A DNA stretch of 64,000 bases. It comes from CAXBCP01 sp963974055 (GTDB lineage: Bacteria > Pseudomonadota > Alphaproteobacteria > MPNO01 > UBA830). Position numbers and translations under genes: made by a program. The DNA lies in NCBI GenBank assembly GCA_963974055.1, contig CAXBCP010000021.1, positions 1 to 64,000 on the forward strand, read 5' to 3'. The notes beneath the pieces are model-generated. The model saw only the letters and a program-made list of their open reading frames with translations. It was not told the DNA's origin and did no database searches. Of the stretch, positions 40,762-48,752 are shown piece after piece (position 1 is the first letter of the stretch; each line of letters opens with the position of its first letter).

Positions 40762-40774
40762 AGACCGGGGACGT

Positions 40775-41344
40775 TCAGTCTCCGGTATAGAACTCCGGGT
40801 GTTCGGCCCGGATCAGTTCGCCGTCAGCCGCCCAGACATGGCAGGTATTAACCGGCGGCCGCGAAATTTTCGGCGGCGCGGCATCGTTTTCCGCAGCGGC
40901 GTTGTCGGGTGCCGAGTCCGACCACCTGACAGTGTGGAAGGCCACGGTCGCCATGGGCTTCAGCATGTCGACGAGATGCGCGCAACCGCGTGCGCCGCCG
41001 AGATGTTCGCGCACGCTGCGGTTCCACCCGGGGCCGATTTTCAGGCCCTTCAGTTTCTGGAATGATGGCAGGATTGCCGGGCAGAGCGCGTAGGGCCCCG
41101 AATCGGTGACCGCTTCGACGTTCCGTACGATGAAATCCCGGTCGACCGTCAGCCGTATCCACATGTCGTGCAGCGGCTCGCCGGGCAGCACTTCGCCGCG
41201 AAAGCTGTTGAAAAACGGATAGGCCTTCACGTCGGTCAGGTGTCCTTCGATATCCCACAACCCGTCGGCACGGCGATAGCTGCGGCATTCGATGGCGCGG
41301 GTATGGATCGGGTCCCGGTCGACGGTAACTTCACTGAGCGGCAT
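40775..41344 (-). CDS. DUF2889 family protein
   Basis: A 189-residue protein matching the DUF2889 pattern: IHTRAIECRSYRRADGLWDI, EGHLTDVKAYPF and MWIRLTVDRDFIV. A conserved Cys lies in PGWNRSVREHLGGARGCAHL. Some members are linked to aromatic or acyl-CoA gene clusters, but the function is unknown. It has no signal peptide. It follows the CorC/CNNM gene (49-base gap) on the same strand and could be the last gene of the aroK-aroB-CNNM unit. Confidence 0.88.
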   Translation of the reverse strand: MPLSEVTVDRDPIHTRAIECRSYRRADGLWDIEGHLTDVKAYPFFNSFRGEVLPGEPLHDMWIRLTVDRDFIVRNVEAVTDSGPYALCPAILPSFQKLKGLKIGPGWNRSVREHLGGARGCAHLVDMLKPMATVAFHTVRWSDSAPDNAAAENDAAPPKISRPPVNTCHVWAADGELIRAEHPEFYTGD

Positions 41345-41393
41345 TTGGGTTCCTTTCCCGTGAGAGATCGCCCCGGGCGATCGTCAGGCGCCG

Positions 41394-42683
41394 CTAATCG
41401 GCGGCGCCTTCCGAGATGTCGTCGATCTTGGTCATGCGGATTGACGTGATGCGGTTGCGTTGCCGGCGCCCGATCTGGAACCGGAAGCCATGAAAATGGA
41501 ATATCTGGCCGACCTGCGGAATGACTTTCGATTCATGGATCACGAGTCCGGCGATGGTCGCCGCGTCCTGGTCGGGCAGGTCCCAGCCGAAGCGGCGGTT
41601 GAGATCGCGCACGGTCACCCCGCCGGAGACCAGGTAGGATCCGTCGCGTTGCGGGCGGACACCGATCGGAACCACGTCGTGTTCGTCGGAAATATCGCCG
41701 ACGATTTCCTCGAGAATATCCTCCAGCGTGACGACACCCATCAGCGTGCCGTATTCGTCGACGACCAGGGCGAAATGTTCGCGCCGGCGCCGGAATGCAT
41801 GCAACTGGTCCAGCAATGTCGTCGATTCGGGAATGAACCAGGGCGGCGAGGCGATCTTGTCGAGATCGAGCGCGTCGAGATCTCCGGTATGAGCGTGCAC
41901 TTCGCGCAGCATCGCCTTCGCATGCATCACCCCGACGATATTGTCGGTCGTGTCCCGCCACAGCGGTATGCGCGTATGCGGGCTCTCCAGCGCGTCTTCG
42001 ACGATCTTGCTGGTCGGCAGTGACGCGTCGATCATGAAGATGTCGCGGCGGTGCTGCATCACCATTTCGACATCGACATCCGCGAGATCGAGAATGCTGT
42101 GCAGCATCGCACGTTCGTGCCGCGCCATGGCGCCCCGGCCACGGTGAAGTTCGATGGCGCCGCGCAGTTCCTCGACGGTGGCGCTCCATTCCTGGTCGCC
42201 GTCGAATTTTACACCGAATATCCGCTGCACCCCGCGGATGACATACTGGATCGCCGCCATTACCGGGCCGAGCAGGCGCACGAGCCACAGGAATGTCGGC
42301 GCGATGGTCAGGGCCAACTGGTCGGCATGCCGGAACGCGTATGTTTTTGGCAGAATTTCGCCGAATATCAGGACAAGCAGGGTCATCGCGATCGTGGCGT
42401 AGACCACGCCGGTTTCCCCGAACAGGCTGATCAGCACGCTCGTCGCCAGCGCGGAAGCGAGGATATTGACCAGATTATTGCCCAGCAGGATCGTGCCGAT
42501 CATGCTGTCCTGCTCGCTGCGCAGCCGGTTGACGAGTTTTGCGCGCTTGTCGCCTTTGGCTTCCAGCAGGTGCAGTCGCGGCCGCGACGCGGCGGTCAGC
42601 GCCGTTTCCGAGCTTGAAAAGAAAGCTGAAAGCACCAGTAGAACGGCTATGCCGCAGATCGTGGCGAGGGTTGCGATTTCCAT
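41394..42683 (-). CDS. CNNM/CorC family transporter (HlyC/CorC type)
   Basis: A 429-residue inner membrane protein. The N-terminal CNNM (DUF21) domain has four hydrophobic stretches (about residues 1-170; FFSSSETALTAASRPRLH is the family hallmark). Two CBS domains follow (about 205-330; GTLMGVVTLEDILEEIVGDI) and a C-terminal CorC_HlyC domain (VSGGVTVRDLNRRFGWDLPD, then GLVIHESKVIPQVG). Members are linked to Mg2+ or Co2+ efflux and membrane tolerance. It follows aroB (70-base gap) in the common aroK-aroB-CNNM order. The start at 42683 places the first helix at the N-terminus. Confidence 0.94.
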   Translation of the reverse strand: MEIATLATICGIAVLLVLSAFFSSSETALTAASRPRLHLLEAKGDKRAKLVNRLRSEQDSMIGTILLGNNLVNILASALATSVLISLFGETGVVYATIAMTLLVLIFGEILPKTYAFRHADQLALTIAPTFLWLVRLLGPVMAAIQYVIRGVQRIFGVKFDGDQEWSATVEELRGAIELHRGRGAMARHERAMLHSILDLADVDVEMVMQHRRDIFMIDASLPTSKIVEDALESPHTRIPLWRDTTDNIVGVMHAKAMLREVHAHTGDLDALDLDKIASPPWFIPESTTLLDQLHAFRRRREHFALVVDEYGTLMGVVTLEDILEEIVGDISDEHDVVPIGVRPQRDGSYLVSGGVTVRDLNRRFGWDLPDQDAATIAGLVIHESKVIPQVGQIFHFHGFRFQIGRRQRNRITSIRMTKIDDISEGAAD

Positions 42684-42753
42684 CAGAAAGTGGGTCCGCT
42701 CCGTTCGGTTGGAAGACAGTGTGAGTTGCGGTGGGCAGTCATCCCGGACTGGG

Positions 42754-43884
42754 TCATGCGGCGATGGCTTCTGCGAGCAGGCGTTCGACATCGTCGAGAT
42801 TCACGTCACGCGACACGAAGGCGTCGCCGATCGCCCGGGCGAGAATGAATGTCACCCGCCCGTCGCGCACCTTTTTGTCGTGGCCCATGTGGTGGATCAG
42901 CGGCGCAGGATCCCATTGCCGGCCCTGGGCCGACGGCAGTCCGGTCGGCAGTCCGGTCGCCCTGAAATGGCGCCGCGCCCTGTCGCTGTCCGATCGCGGG
43001 CACAGGCCCAGCATGACCGACATTTCCAGCGCCATGATCATGCCGATGGCGACGGCCTCGCCATGCAGCAGTTCAGGCCCGAAGCCGGTTTCGGCTTCCA
43101 GCGCATGGCCGAACGTGTGGCCGAAATTGAGCAATGCCCGAACCCCGTTTTCGCGCTCGTCCGCTGCGACGACGGCCGCTTTGGCGGCACAGCTTGTCCG
43201 CACGGCGTATTGCCGCGCGATCCTGCCGGCTTCCCCCTCGCCGCCGATGACCGCCGCGCCGTTGGCTTCGAGCCAGTCGAAAAATTCCGCGTCGCGGATC
43301 AGGCCGTATTTCACGACCTCGGCGTATCCCGAAAGCAGTTCCCGCCGGGGCAGGGTATCGAGCGCCCCGGTATCTGCGATCACCAGTTTCGGCTGGTAGA
43401 ACGCGCCCGCCAGGTTCTTGCCGTGCCGTGTGTTCAGTCCGGTCTTGCCGCCGACCGAGCTGTCGACCTGGGCCAGCAGGGTGGTGGGAATCTGGACGAA
43501 ATTAATGCCCCGCAGAATGACGCTCGCGGCAAAACCGGTAATATCGCCGATGACGCCGCCCCCCAGCGCGATCAGCGTCGACGACCGTTCGGGCGCTGCA
43601 TCGAGCACGGTGTTGACGATGTTCTCCAGGGTCGCGAAGGCCTTTGTGCTTTCGCCGGCCGGCAGGACGATCGATTGCGCGTCGAGATCCGCCTCACGGA
43701 GCGATGCCATGACGGTATCGAGATACAGCGGCGCCACCGTTTCGTCGGTGACGACCCAGCACCGGCCGCCGCCGGCGGCAGCACGGATCGCGGATCCCGT
43801 GGAGGCCAGCAGGTCCGCGCCGACGAGAATGTCGTATGACCGGTCGTTCAGGTCGACCCGCAGACTTTCACCGGTTTCGGTCAT
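42754..43884 (-). CDS. aroB: 3-Dehydroquinate synthase
   Basis: A 376-residue enzyme for the second step of the shikimate pathway, converting DAHP to 3-dehydroquinate with NAD+ and zinc. The NAD region is ALGGGVIGDITGFAASVILR. The zinc and substrate sites are ELLSGYAEVVKYGLIRDAEF and LNFGHTFGHALEAETGFG, with both HTFGHA histidines. It overlaps aroK by four bases (ATGA) and is followed by the CNNM gene. Confidence 0.97.
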   Translation of the reverse strand: MTETGESLRVDLNDRSYDILVGADLLASTGSAIRAAAGGGRCWVVTDETVAPLYLDTVMASLREADLDAQSIVLPAGESTKAFATLENIVNTVLDAAPERSSTLIALGGGVIGDITGFAASVILRGINFVQIPTTLLAQVDSSVGGKTGLNTRHGKNLAGAFYQPKLVIADTGALDTLPRRELLSGYAEVVKYGLIRDAEFFDWLEANGAAVIGGEGEAGRIARQYAVRTSCAAKAAVVAADERENGVRALLNFGHTFGHALEAETGFGPELLHGEAVAIGMIMALEMSVMLGLCPRSDSDRARRHFRATGLPTGLPSAQGRQWDPAPLIHHMGHDKKVRDGRVTFILARAIGDAFVSRDVNLDDVERLLAEAIAA

Positions 43885-44510
43885 TCTGCTGCCGCATCGG
43901 TATGTTGGCCATCGTGCCCGGCGCTGTCTTCACGGGCGCCGCCGTGGCGGTCCCGCAGGGCGTCGAGAACCTTTTTCACCGTAATGTCCGGCGATTCAGT
44001 GCCGGATTCCACGGTGACATCCGCCTCCGCATAGGCCGGGTAGCGTTCCGCCATCAGGCGCTCCAGGGTTTCGCGTTTGTCGCCGTTCTTCAGAAGGGGC
44101 CGGTTATTGCGGCGCGATACGCGCTGCAACAGAACTTCGATATCCGCTTTCAGCCATACCGAAATACCGTTCCGGCGCACGTTTTCTCGGGTCTCCGGGC
44201 TGGCGAACGCACCACCGCCCGTCGCGACAACGCGCGGCGTTTCTTCCAGCAGCCGGGAAATGACCCGGCGCTCGCCGTCGCGGAACGCCTGTTCGCCGTA
44301 GCGCGCAAATATCTCTTCTATCGAGCAATCCGCCGCGGCTTCGATTTCCAGGTCCGCATCGACAAACGGCATGCCGAGTTTCTGGGCAAGGCGCTTGCCG
44401 ACGCAGGTTTTCCCGGCTCCCATCAGGCCGACCAGCACGATCGACCGGTCGGGCGGCGCGCCGGACGTTGCGGGCGGGGTCTGTGATTCGGATGTTTCTC
44501 GGGCAGACAT
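43881..44510 (-). CDS. aroK: Shikimate kinase
   Basis: A 209-residue kinase that phosphorylates shikimate. The P-loop GLMGAGKT is at residues 28-35, the shikimate-binding DADLEIE follows, and GGGAFASPETRE and the lid RRNNRPLL are present. It has an N-terminal extension of about 20 residues (Ser/Pro-rich) and a C-terminal extension of about 20 (GGAREDSAGHDGQ); both are common in alphaproteobacteria. It is the first gene of aroK-aroB. The start at 44510 was preferred over an upstream in-frame Met that would need a 46-residue unfamilial extension. Confidence 0.96.
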   Translation of the reverse strand: MSARETSESQTPPATSGAPPDRSIVLVGLMGAGKTCVGKRLAQKLGMPFVDADLEIEAAADCSIEEIFARYGEQAFRDGERRVISRLLEETPRVVATGGGAFASPETRENVRRNGISVWLKADIEVLLQRVSRRNNRPLLKNGDKRETLERLMAERYPAYAEADVTVESGTESPDITVKKVLDALRDRHGGAREDSAGHDGQHTDAAAE

Positions 44511-44803
44511 GGTTTCAGTGCCGGGATGTGGTGGCGGCAATCGGGTTGGCCGCCGGGACCACGGCCAGATCGGCGCCGAACCGTTTATTGGCCGAGCGAG
44601 ACGTTGAAAGCTTTCCCGGCAGCCGATAAACTGCCTCGAAATCGCCACAAATATTCATTACCTCCTGAATATACGACGAAATATCGTTTGTGTCGCCAAT
44701 TGTGTAACCAGATTCGCGCTCCGCATTACCCGCTGTCCCGGCCCCGGCCGGTCGGCGTTTAGGACTGGCGGCGAATCGCAAAACCGGACAGGGTCGCGCC
44801 TGC

Positions 44804-44944
44804 ATGAAAAAGCTAGCATCGATCGTCATCATAGGCGCGCTGATCGTGTTGATCGGCGGCGGATTGTTTCTCGCCACCTGGGAAATCCCCGTGCCCGCCA
44901 CGGAAATCGAAAGAACGATTCCCAATGACCGTTTCCCGCGCTAA
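44804..44944 (+). CDS. Small single-pass membrane protein (46 residues)
   Basis: A 46-residue protein whose first half is one hydrophobic helix (MKKLASIVIIGALIVLIGGG). It ends with a charged PVPATEIERTIPNDRFPR tail. The reading frame is 44804-44944, and its end overlaps the start of the next gene by 20 bases, which suggests coupled translation. The tail resembles a short motif seen in similar small proteins placed before xerD in alphaproteobacteria. Its function is unknown. It is divergent from aroK. Confidence 0.7.
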   Translation: MKKLASIVIIGALIVLIGGGLFLATWEIPVPATEIERTIPNDRFPR

Positions 44945-46796
44945 GCGCTCGGCGGTTCGCCGCGGCGGATTGCGTCAGGCGGTTGCCGGTATATCTACAT
45001 TTATCTTCGCTTTGGTCGCCGCCGGCACCGTCGTGCCGGGTGGTGCCGACGCGCAGCTTCAACTGCGCCGCCCGACGCCTGTCGTCACCCCGTCGGCCGA
45101 AACGCCGCCTGCGGCCGAACCGGCGGAAACGGCGCCGGAAAGCGCTCCGACGGCGCCGGCGCCCGCGGGCGTTACCGTTGCGCCGCGGCCGCTCGATGAC
45201 GCGGGGATTACCGTCAACCGGCTGGAATCGGTGGATCCTGACGCGATCGGGCTGCTCACCGACGGCCAGGGCGGGTTCGCACAGAATATGTGGCAGGGCG
45301 CCGAATGGGCTCTTGTCCGTGGGTTGATGCCGCGCATCCCGGCCGGCTCGCCGTCCCCCACGTTGCGTGACATCGCGACGCGACTGCTGATTTCCCAGGC
45401 AAGCGTTCCCGTGGGCAAGCCGTTGGAAGCGAGTTTCGTCGCCCTGCGGGTCGATCGCCTGCTCGCGGCGGGCGACGTGGCGAATGCGCTGGCATTGCTG
45501 CGGATTACGCCGGACGAACGCCGCGACGAGGCGCTATCGCGTACCCGGGTCGAAGCGCTGTTCTTCAACAACAACAATTCGGGCGCCTGCAAGGCAATCC
45601 GCAACGGCGCCGACGAATATTCCGGATTGTACTGGTCGCAGGCGCAGGCATTTTGTCTGGCGCTTTCCGGCGAGCATGCCCGCGCATCGTTGATCGCCGA
45701 TCTGCTGCGCGAACGCGAAAGCGAAATCGAGCCGCTGTTTTTTGCCGCGATCGACGCTCTCGCCGGGAGCAAGGGCGGCGAAAGCCCGACGCTCAGGACC
45801 CCGCTGGCCCTGCACCTGTCGATGATGCGGGCCGCCGGTTTCCGGTTTCCGGCTGAAATCGTCGAGACCGGGCAGGCATCCATTCTGCGCGCAGTGGCGC
45901 TGGCGCCGAATGCGGATCTCGACATACGGCTGATTGCGGCGGAAAAGGCGCAACGGATCGGGGCGCTGTCGGGAGATGAAATCGTCGGGCTGGCTCTCGG
46001 TATTCCGTTTTCGAAACAGGAGCTCAACGGTCCGATCTCCGCCGCCGAGGAAAGCTGGACCCTGCGCACCCGCGCCTTGTTGCTGCGGGCGGCCGCGTCC
46101 CAGCAGGTCGCGCTGGCCAAGGCCGAAGTTCTCCGCCGGGCCTGGGAGCTCGGCCGCGAACGCGACGGCTATGCCCAGATTGCCGGCGCCAGCGTATCCA
46201 TCGTGGAGGCGATCGACCCGGCTGCCGAACTGATCTGGTTCGCGCGCGATGCGGCACAGGTATTGTTCGCCGCCGGGCGCAGCGAAAAGGCGCTCGGATG
46301 GTATGTCGTCGCCGCCGACGACGCGGGACGGATCGAGGAAGCACGGGTTGCCGAGGCCGCCCTGTGGCCGCTCGCCGTTCTTGCCGACCGCCAGGAGACG
46401 GTGCCGTTCACGCCGGAACGCCTGCGCGCGTGGTTCGAAGCGCGGCGCCAGGCGGACCCTCAAAAGGCCCGCCGCGAAGCGCTGGCTTTTTTCACGCTGC
46501 TGGACGCCATAGGGAAAACGATCCCGCCCGATATGTGGCAGATGCTGCTGGACAGCCCGTTTTCGACGGACGATCCGTCATTGAGCCCCGCATGGTCCCA
46601 TAGGCTTTCCGGCGCATCGGCAGGGGCGCGCGTCGGCGAAGCCGTGCTGCTGACGGTCGTCGGCGCCGGCGAATCGACGAACGGACAGCTGACGCTGGCG
46701 GATGGCGCACGCGCAATTTCGGCACTGCGGCAGCTCGGCCTGACGCCTGAATCGCACCGGCTGGCAGTAGAAGCCGCGGTGGCGGCCGGCCTGTGA
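44925..46796 (+). CDS. Conserved exported protein of unknown function
   Basis: A 623-residue protein. An N-terminal signal or anchor (AVAGISTFIFALVAAGTVVP, about residues 19-38) is followed by a Pro/Ala-rich linker (about 48-90). The remaining 530 residues are mostly helical with repeat-like Ala/Leu/Arg patterns (VDRLLAAGDVANALALLRIT, RTRVEALFFNNNNSGACKA), which suggests TPR-like solenoid repeats. No known domain is recognised. It overlaps xerD by four bases (GTGA) and the small membrane protein by 20. Its conserved place between aroK and xerD suggests an envelope or cell-division-related role; this is inference. Confidence 0.8.
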   Translation: MTVSRAKRSAVRRGGLRQAVAGISTFIFALVAAGTVVPGGADAQLQLRRPTPVVTPSAETPPAAEPAETAPESAPTAPAPAGVTVAPRPLDDAGITVNRLESVDPDAIGLLTDGQGGFAQNMWQGAEWALVRGLMPRIPAGSPSPTLRDIATRLLISQASVPVGKPLEASFVALRVDRLLAAGDVANALALLRITPDERRDEALSRTRVEALFFNNNNSGACKAIRNGADEYSGLYWSQAQAFCLALSGEHARASLIADLLRERESEIEPLFFAAIDALAGSKGGESPTLRTPLALHLSMMRAAGFRFPAEIVETGQASILRAVALAPNADLDIRLIAAEKAQRIGALSGDEIVGLALGIPFSKQELNGPISAAEESWTLRTRALLLRAAASQQVALAKAEVLRRAWELGRERDGYAQIAGASVSIVEAIDPAAELIWFARDAAQVLFAAGRSEKALGWYVVAADDAGRIEEARVAEAALWPLAVLADRQETVPFTPERLRAWFEARRQADPQKARREALAFFTLLDAIGKTIPPDMWQMLLDSPFSTDDPSLSPAWSHRLSGASAGARVGEAVLLTVVGAGESTNGQLTLADGARAISALRQLGLTPESHRLAVEAAVAAGL

Positions 46797-47716
46797 CGGT
46801 TCGGACCGAATACCCCCATATCGGCGCATTCCTCGAAATGATGATGGCGGAACGCGGCGCGTCGTTGAATACGCATGACGCCTATCTGCGCGATCTGACG
46901 CAATACCTGGACCACCTGGCCGCCGCCGGCCGGGATGGAAAGTCGGCGGAGACGCAGGATGTCCGCGACTTTCTCGCGGGGCTCTCGGCCAACGGGCTCG
47001 CGGCGCGGACTCAGGCGCGAAAGCTTTCCGCCGTTCGCCAGTTCCACGGGTTCCTGGTGCTCGAAGCGGTGCGCCCGGACGACCCGACCTCCACCGTCGA
47101 TGCGCCGCGTCTCGGGCGGCCTCTGCCCAAGGTTTTGCGGTTCGACGAAGTCGGCGCGCTGCTGGAAGCCGCACGCGCCGCCGACGGCTGGCGCGGGGCA
47201 CGGCTTTTGACCTTGCTTGAAATTCTGTATGCGACGGGACTTCGCGTGTCGGAGCTGGTCAGCCTTCGCCTGTCCTCGTTGTCGCGCGACGGCCGGATCG
47301 TCACGGTGCGCGGCAAGGGCGGCAAGGAACGCCTGGTGCCGCTCGGCGATGCGGCGCGGCGGGCGATCGACGACTGGCTGCCCCTGCGGACAAGCCTGCT
47401 GAAGGAACAGCGCAGGGCTGTGCCGTGGCTGTTTCCGTCCCGCGCCGCTGCCGGGCATGTGACCCGGGACGCTTTCGCCAAGCAATTGCGCGAACTCGCG
47501 GTCGATGCCGGTCTTGACCCGGCGCGCGTCTCGCCGCATGTGTTACGTCATGCCTTTGCGACGCACCTGCTCGCCAATGGCGCAGACCTCAGAAGCGTTC
47601 AACAGATGCTCGGACATTCCGATATATCGACCACCCAAATCTATACCCATGTGCTTGACGAGCGGCTGAAGTCGCTGGTCCAGGACGTTCATCCCCTTGC
47701 AGGCATCCGGATCTGA
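46793..47716 (+). CDS. xerD: Site-specific tyrosine recombinase XerD
   Basis: A 307-residue recombinase that resolves chromosome dimers at dif with XerC. The N-terminal core-binding domain is LNTHDAYLRDLTQYLDHLAA. The catalytic residues are Arg in ATGLRVSELVSLRL, Lys in VRGKGGKERLVPLG, His-x-x-Arg in SPHVLRHAFATHLL, His in LGHSDISTTQIYTH and the terminal Tyr in the same segment. The GTG start overlaps the stop of the upstream exported protein. accA starts three bases after its stop. Confidence 0.96.
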   Translation: MTVRTEYPHIGAFLEMMMAERGASLNTHDAYLRDLTQYLDHLAAAGRDGKSAETQDVRDFLAGLSANGLAARTQARKLSAVRQFHGFLVLEAVRPDDPTSTVDAPRLGRPLPKVLRFDEVGALLEAARAADGWRGARLLTLLEILYATGLRVSELVSLRLSSLSRDGRIVTVRGKGGKERLVPLGDAARRAIDDWLPLRTSLLKEQRRAVPWLFPSRAAAGHVTRDAFAKQLRELAVDAGLDPARVSPHVLRHAFATHLLANGADLRSVQQMLGHSDISTTQIYTHVLDERLKSLVQDVHPLAGIRI

Positions 47717-47718
47717 AT

Positions 47719-48690
47719 ATGGCAGAAACCCGCGTACACGCGTTCCTCGATTTCGAAAAACCCATCGCCGAGCTTGAAGGCAAGATCGAAGAGCTGCGGC
47801 ATCTCAGCGACGACGGCGAAATCAGCATCGTCGACGAGGTCGAACGGCTTCAGTCCCGGGTCGACCGCCAGCTGACGCAGACCTATTCAAAGCTCACGGC
47901 CTGGCAGAAGGTCCAGGTGGCGCGCCACCCGGCGCGGCCGCACTGCCTGGAATATGTAAAGGGGTTGTTCACCGATTTTACGCCGCTTGCCGGCGACCGC
48001 GGCTATGCCGAGGACAACGCCATCATCGGCGGACTCGGCCGGTTCGAGGGACGGTCCGTTGTCGTGATCGGCCAGGAAAAGGGCCACGACACCGAATCCC
48101 GCGTAAAGCACAATTTCGGAATGGCGCGTCCCGAGGGATACCGCAAGGCGCAGCGGCTGATGCACCTGGCCGATCGGTTCGGCCTGCCGGTGATCACCTT
48201 TGTAGACACCGCCGGCGCCTATCCCGGTATCGGGGCGGAAGAGCGCGGTCAGGCCGAAGCGATAGCAAGGTCTATCGAAGTCTGCCTCGATATCAATGTA
48301 CCGATCGTCAGCCTTGTCATCGGCGAGGGCGGATCGGGCGGGGCGATTGCGATCGCCGCGGCAAATCGCATCCTGATGCTGGAGCATTCCGTCTATTCCG
48401 TGATCTCGCCCGAAGGCTGTGCATCGATCCTGTGGCGTGATGGCGGCCATGCCACGGATGCGGCCAATGCGCTGAAACTGACGGCGCAGGATCTGCTTCA
48501 GCTCGGCGTAATCGACGAAATCGTTCCCGAACCGACCGGTGCGGCCCATCGCAACGGCGCGGCAACGATCGAGACCGCCGGCGCCGCGATCCGGAAATGC
48601 CTGGACGAGCTTCGCGGGCTGGACGGCTCGGTACTGCGTCAGCAGCGGCGCGACAAGTTCCTTAAAATGGGCGATACCACGGGAATCTGA
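47719..48690 (+). CDS. accA: Acetyl-CoA carboxylase carboxyltransferase subunit alpha
   Basis: A 323-residue subunit that, with AccD, transfers carboxylate from biotin to acetyl-CoA in fatty acid synthesis. The core is TFVDTAGAYPGIGAEERGQA, then VSLVIGEGGSGGAIAIAAAN and SVISPEGCASILWRDG. The N-terminal coiled segment (FLDFEKPIAELEGKIEELRH) is typical. It follows xerD directly and is convergent with secA. accD is not here. Confidence 0.97.
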   Translation: MAETRVHAFLDFEKPIAELEGKIEELRHLSDDGEISIVDEVERLQSRVDRQLTQTYSKLTAWQKVQVARHPARPHCLEYVKGLFTDFTPLAGDRGYAEDNAIIGGLGRFEGRSVVVIGQEKGHDTESRVKHNFGMARPEGYRKAQRLMHLADRFGLPVITFVDTAGAYPGIGAEERGQAEAIARSIEVCLDINVPIVSLVIGEGGSGGAIAIAAANRILMLEHSVYSVISPEGCASILWRDGGHATDAANALKLTAQDLLQLGVIDEIVPEPTGAAHRNGAATIETAGAAIRKCLDELRGLDGSVLRQQRRDKFLKMGDTTGI

Positions 48691-48752
48691 TCCCGACGGC
48701 GGTTTGGCCCGGACGGGTCAGCTGCCGGGAAAGTCAGCGGCAGCGGGACCGG

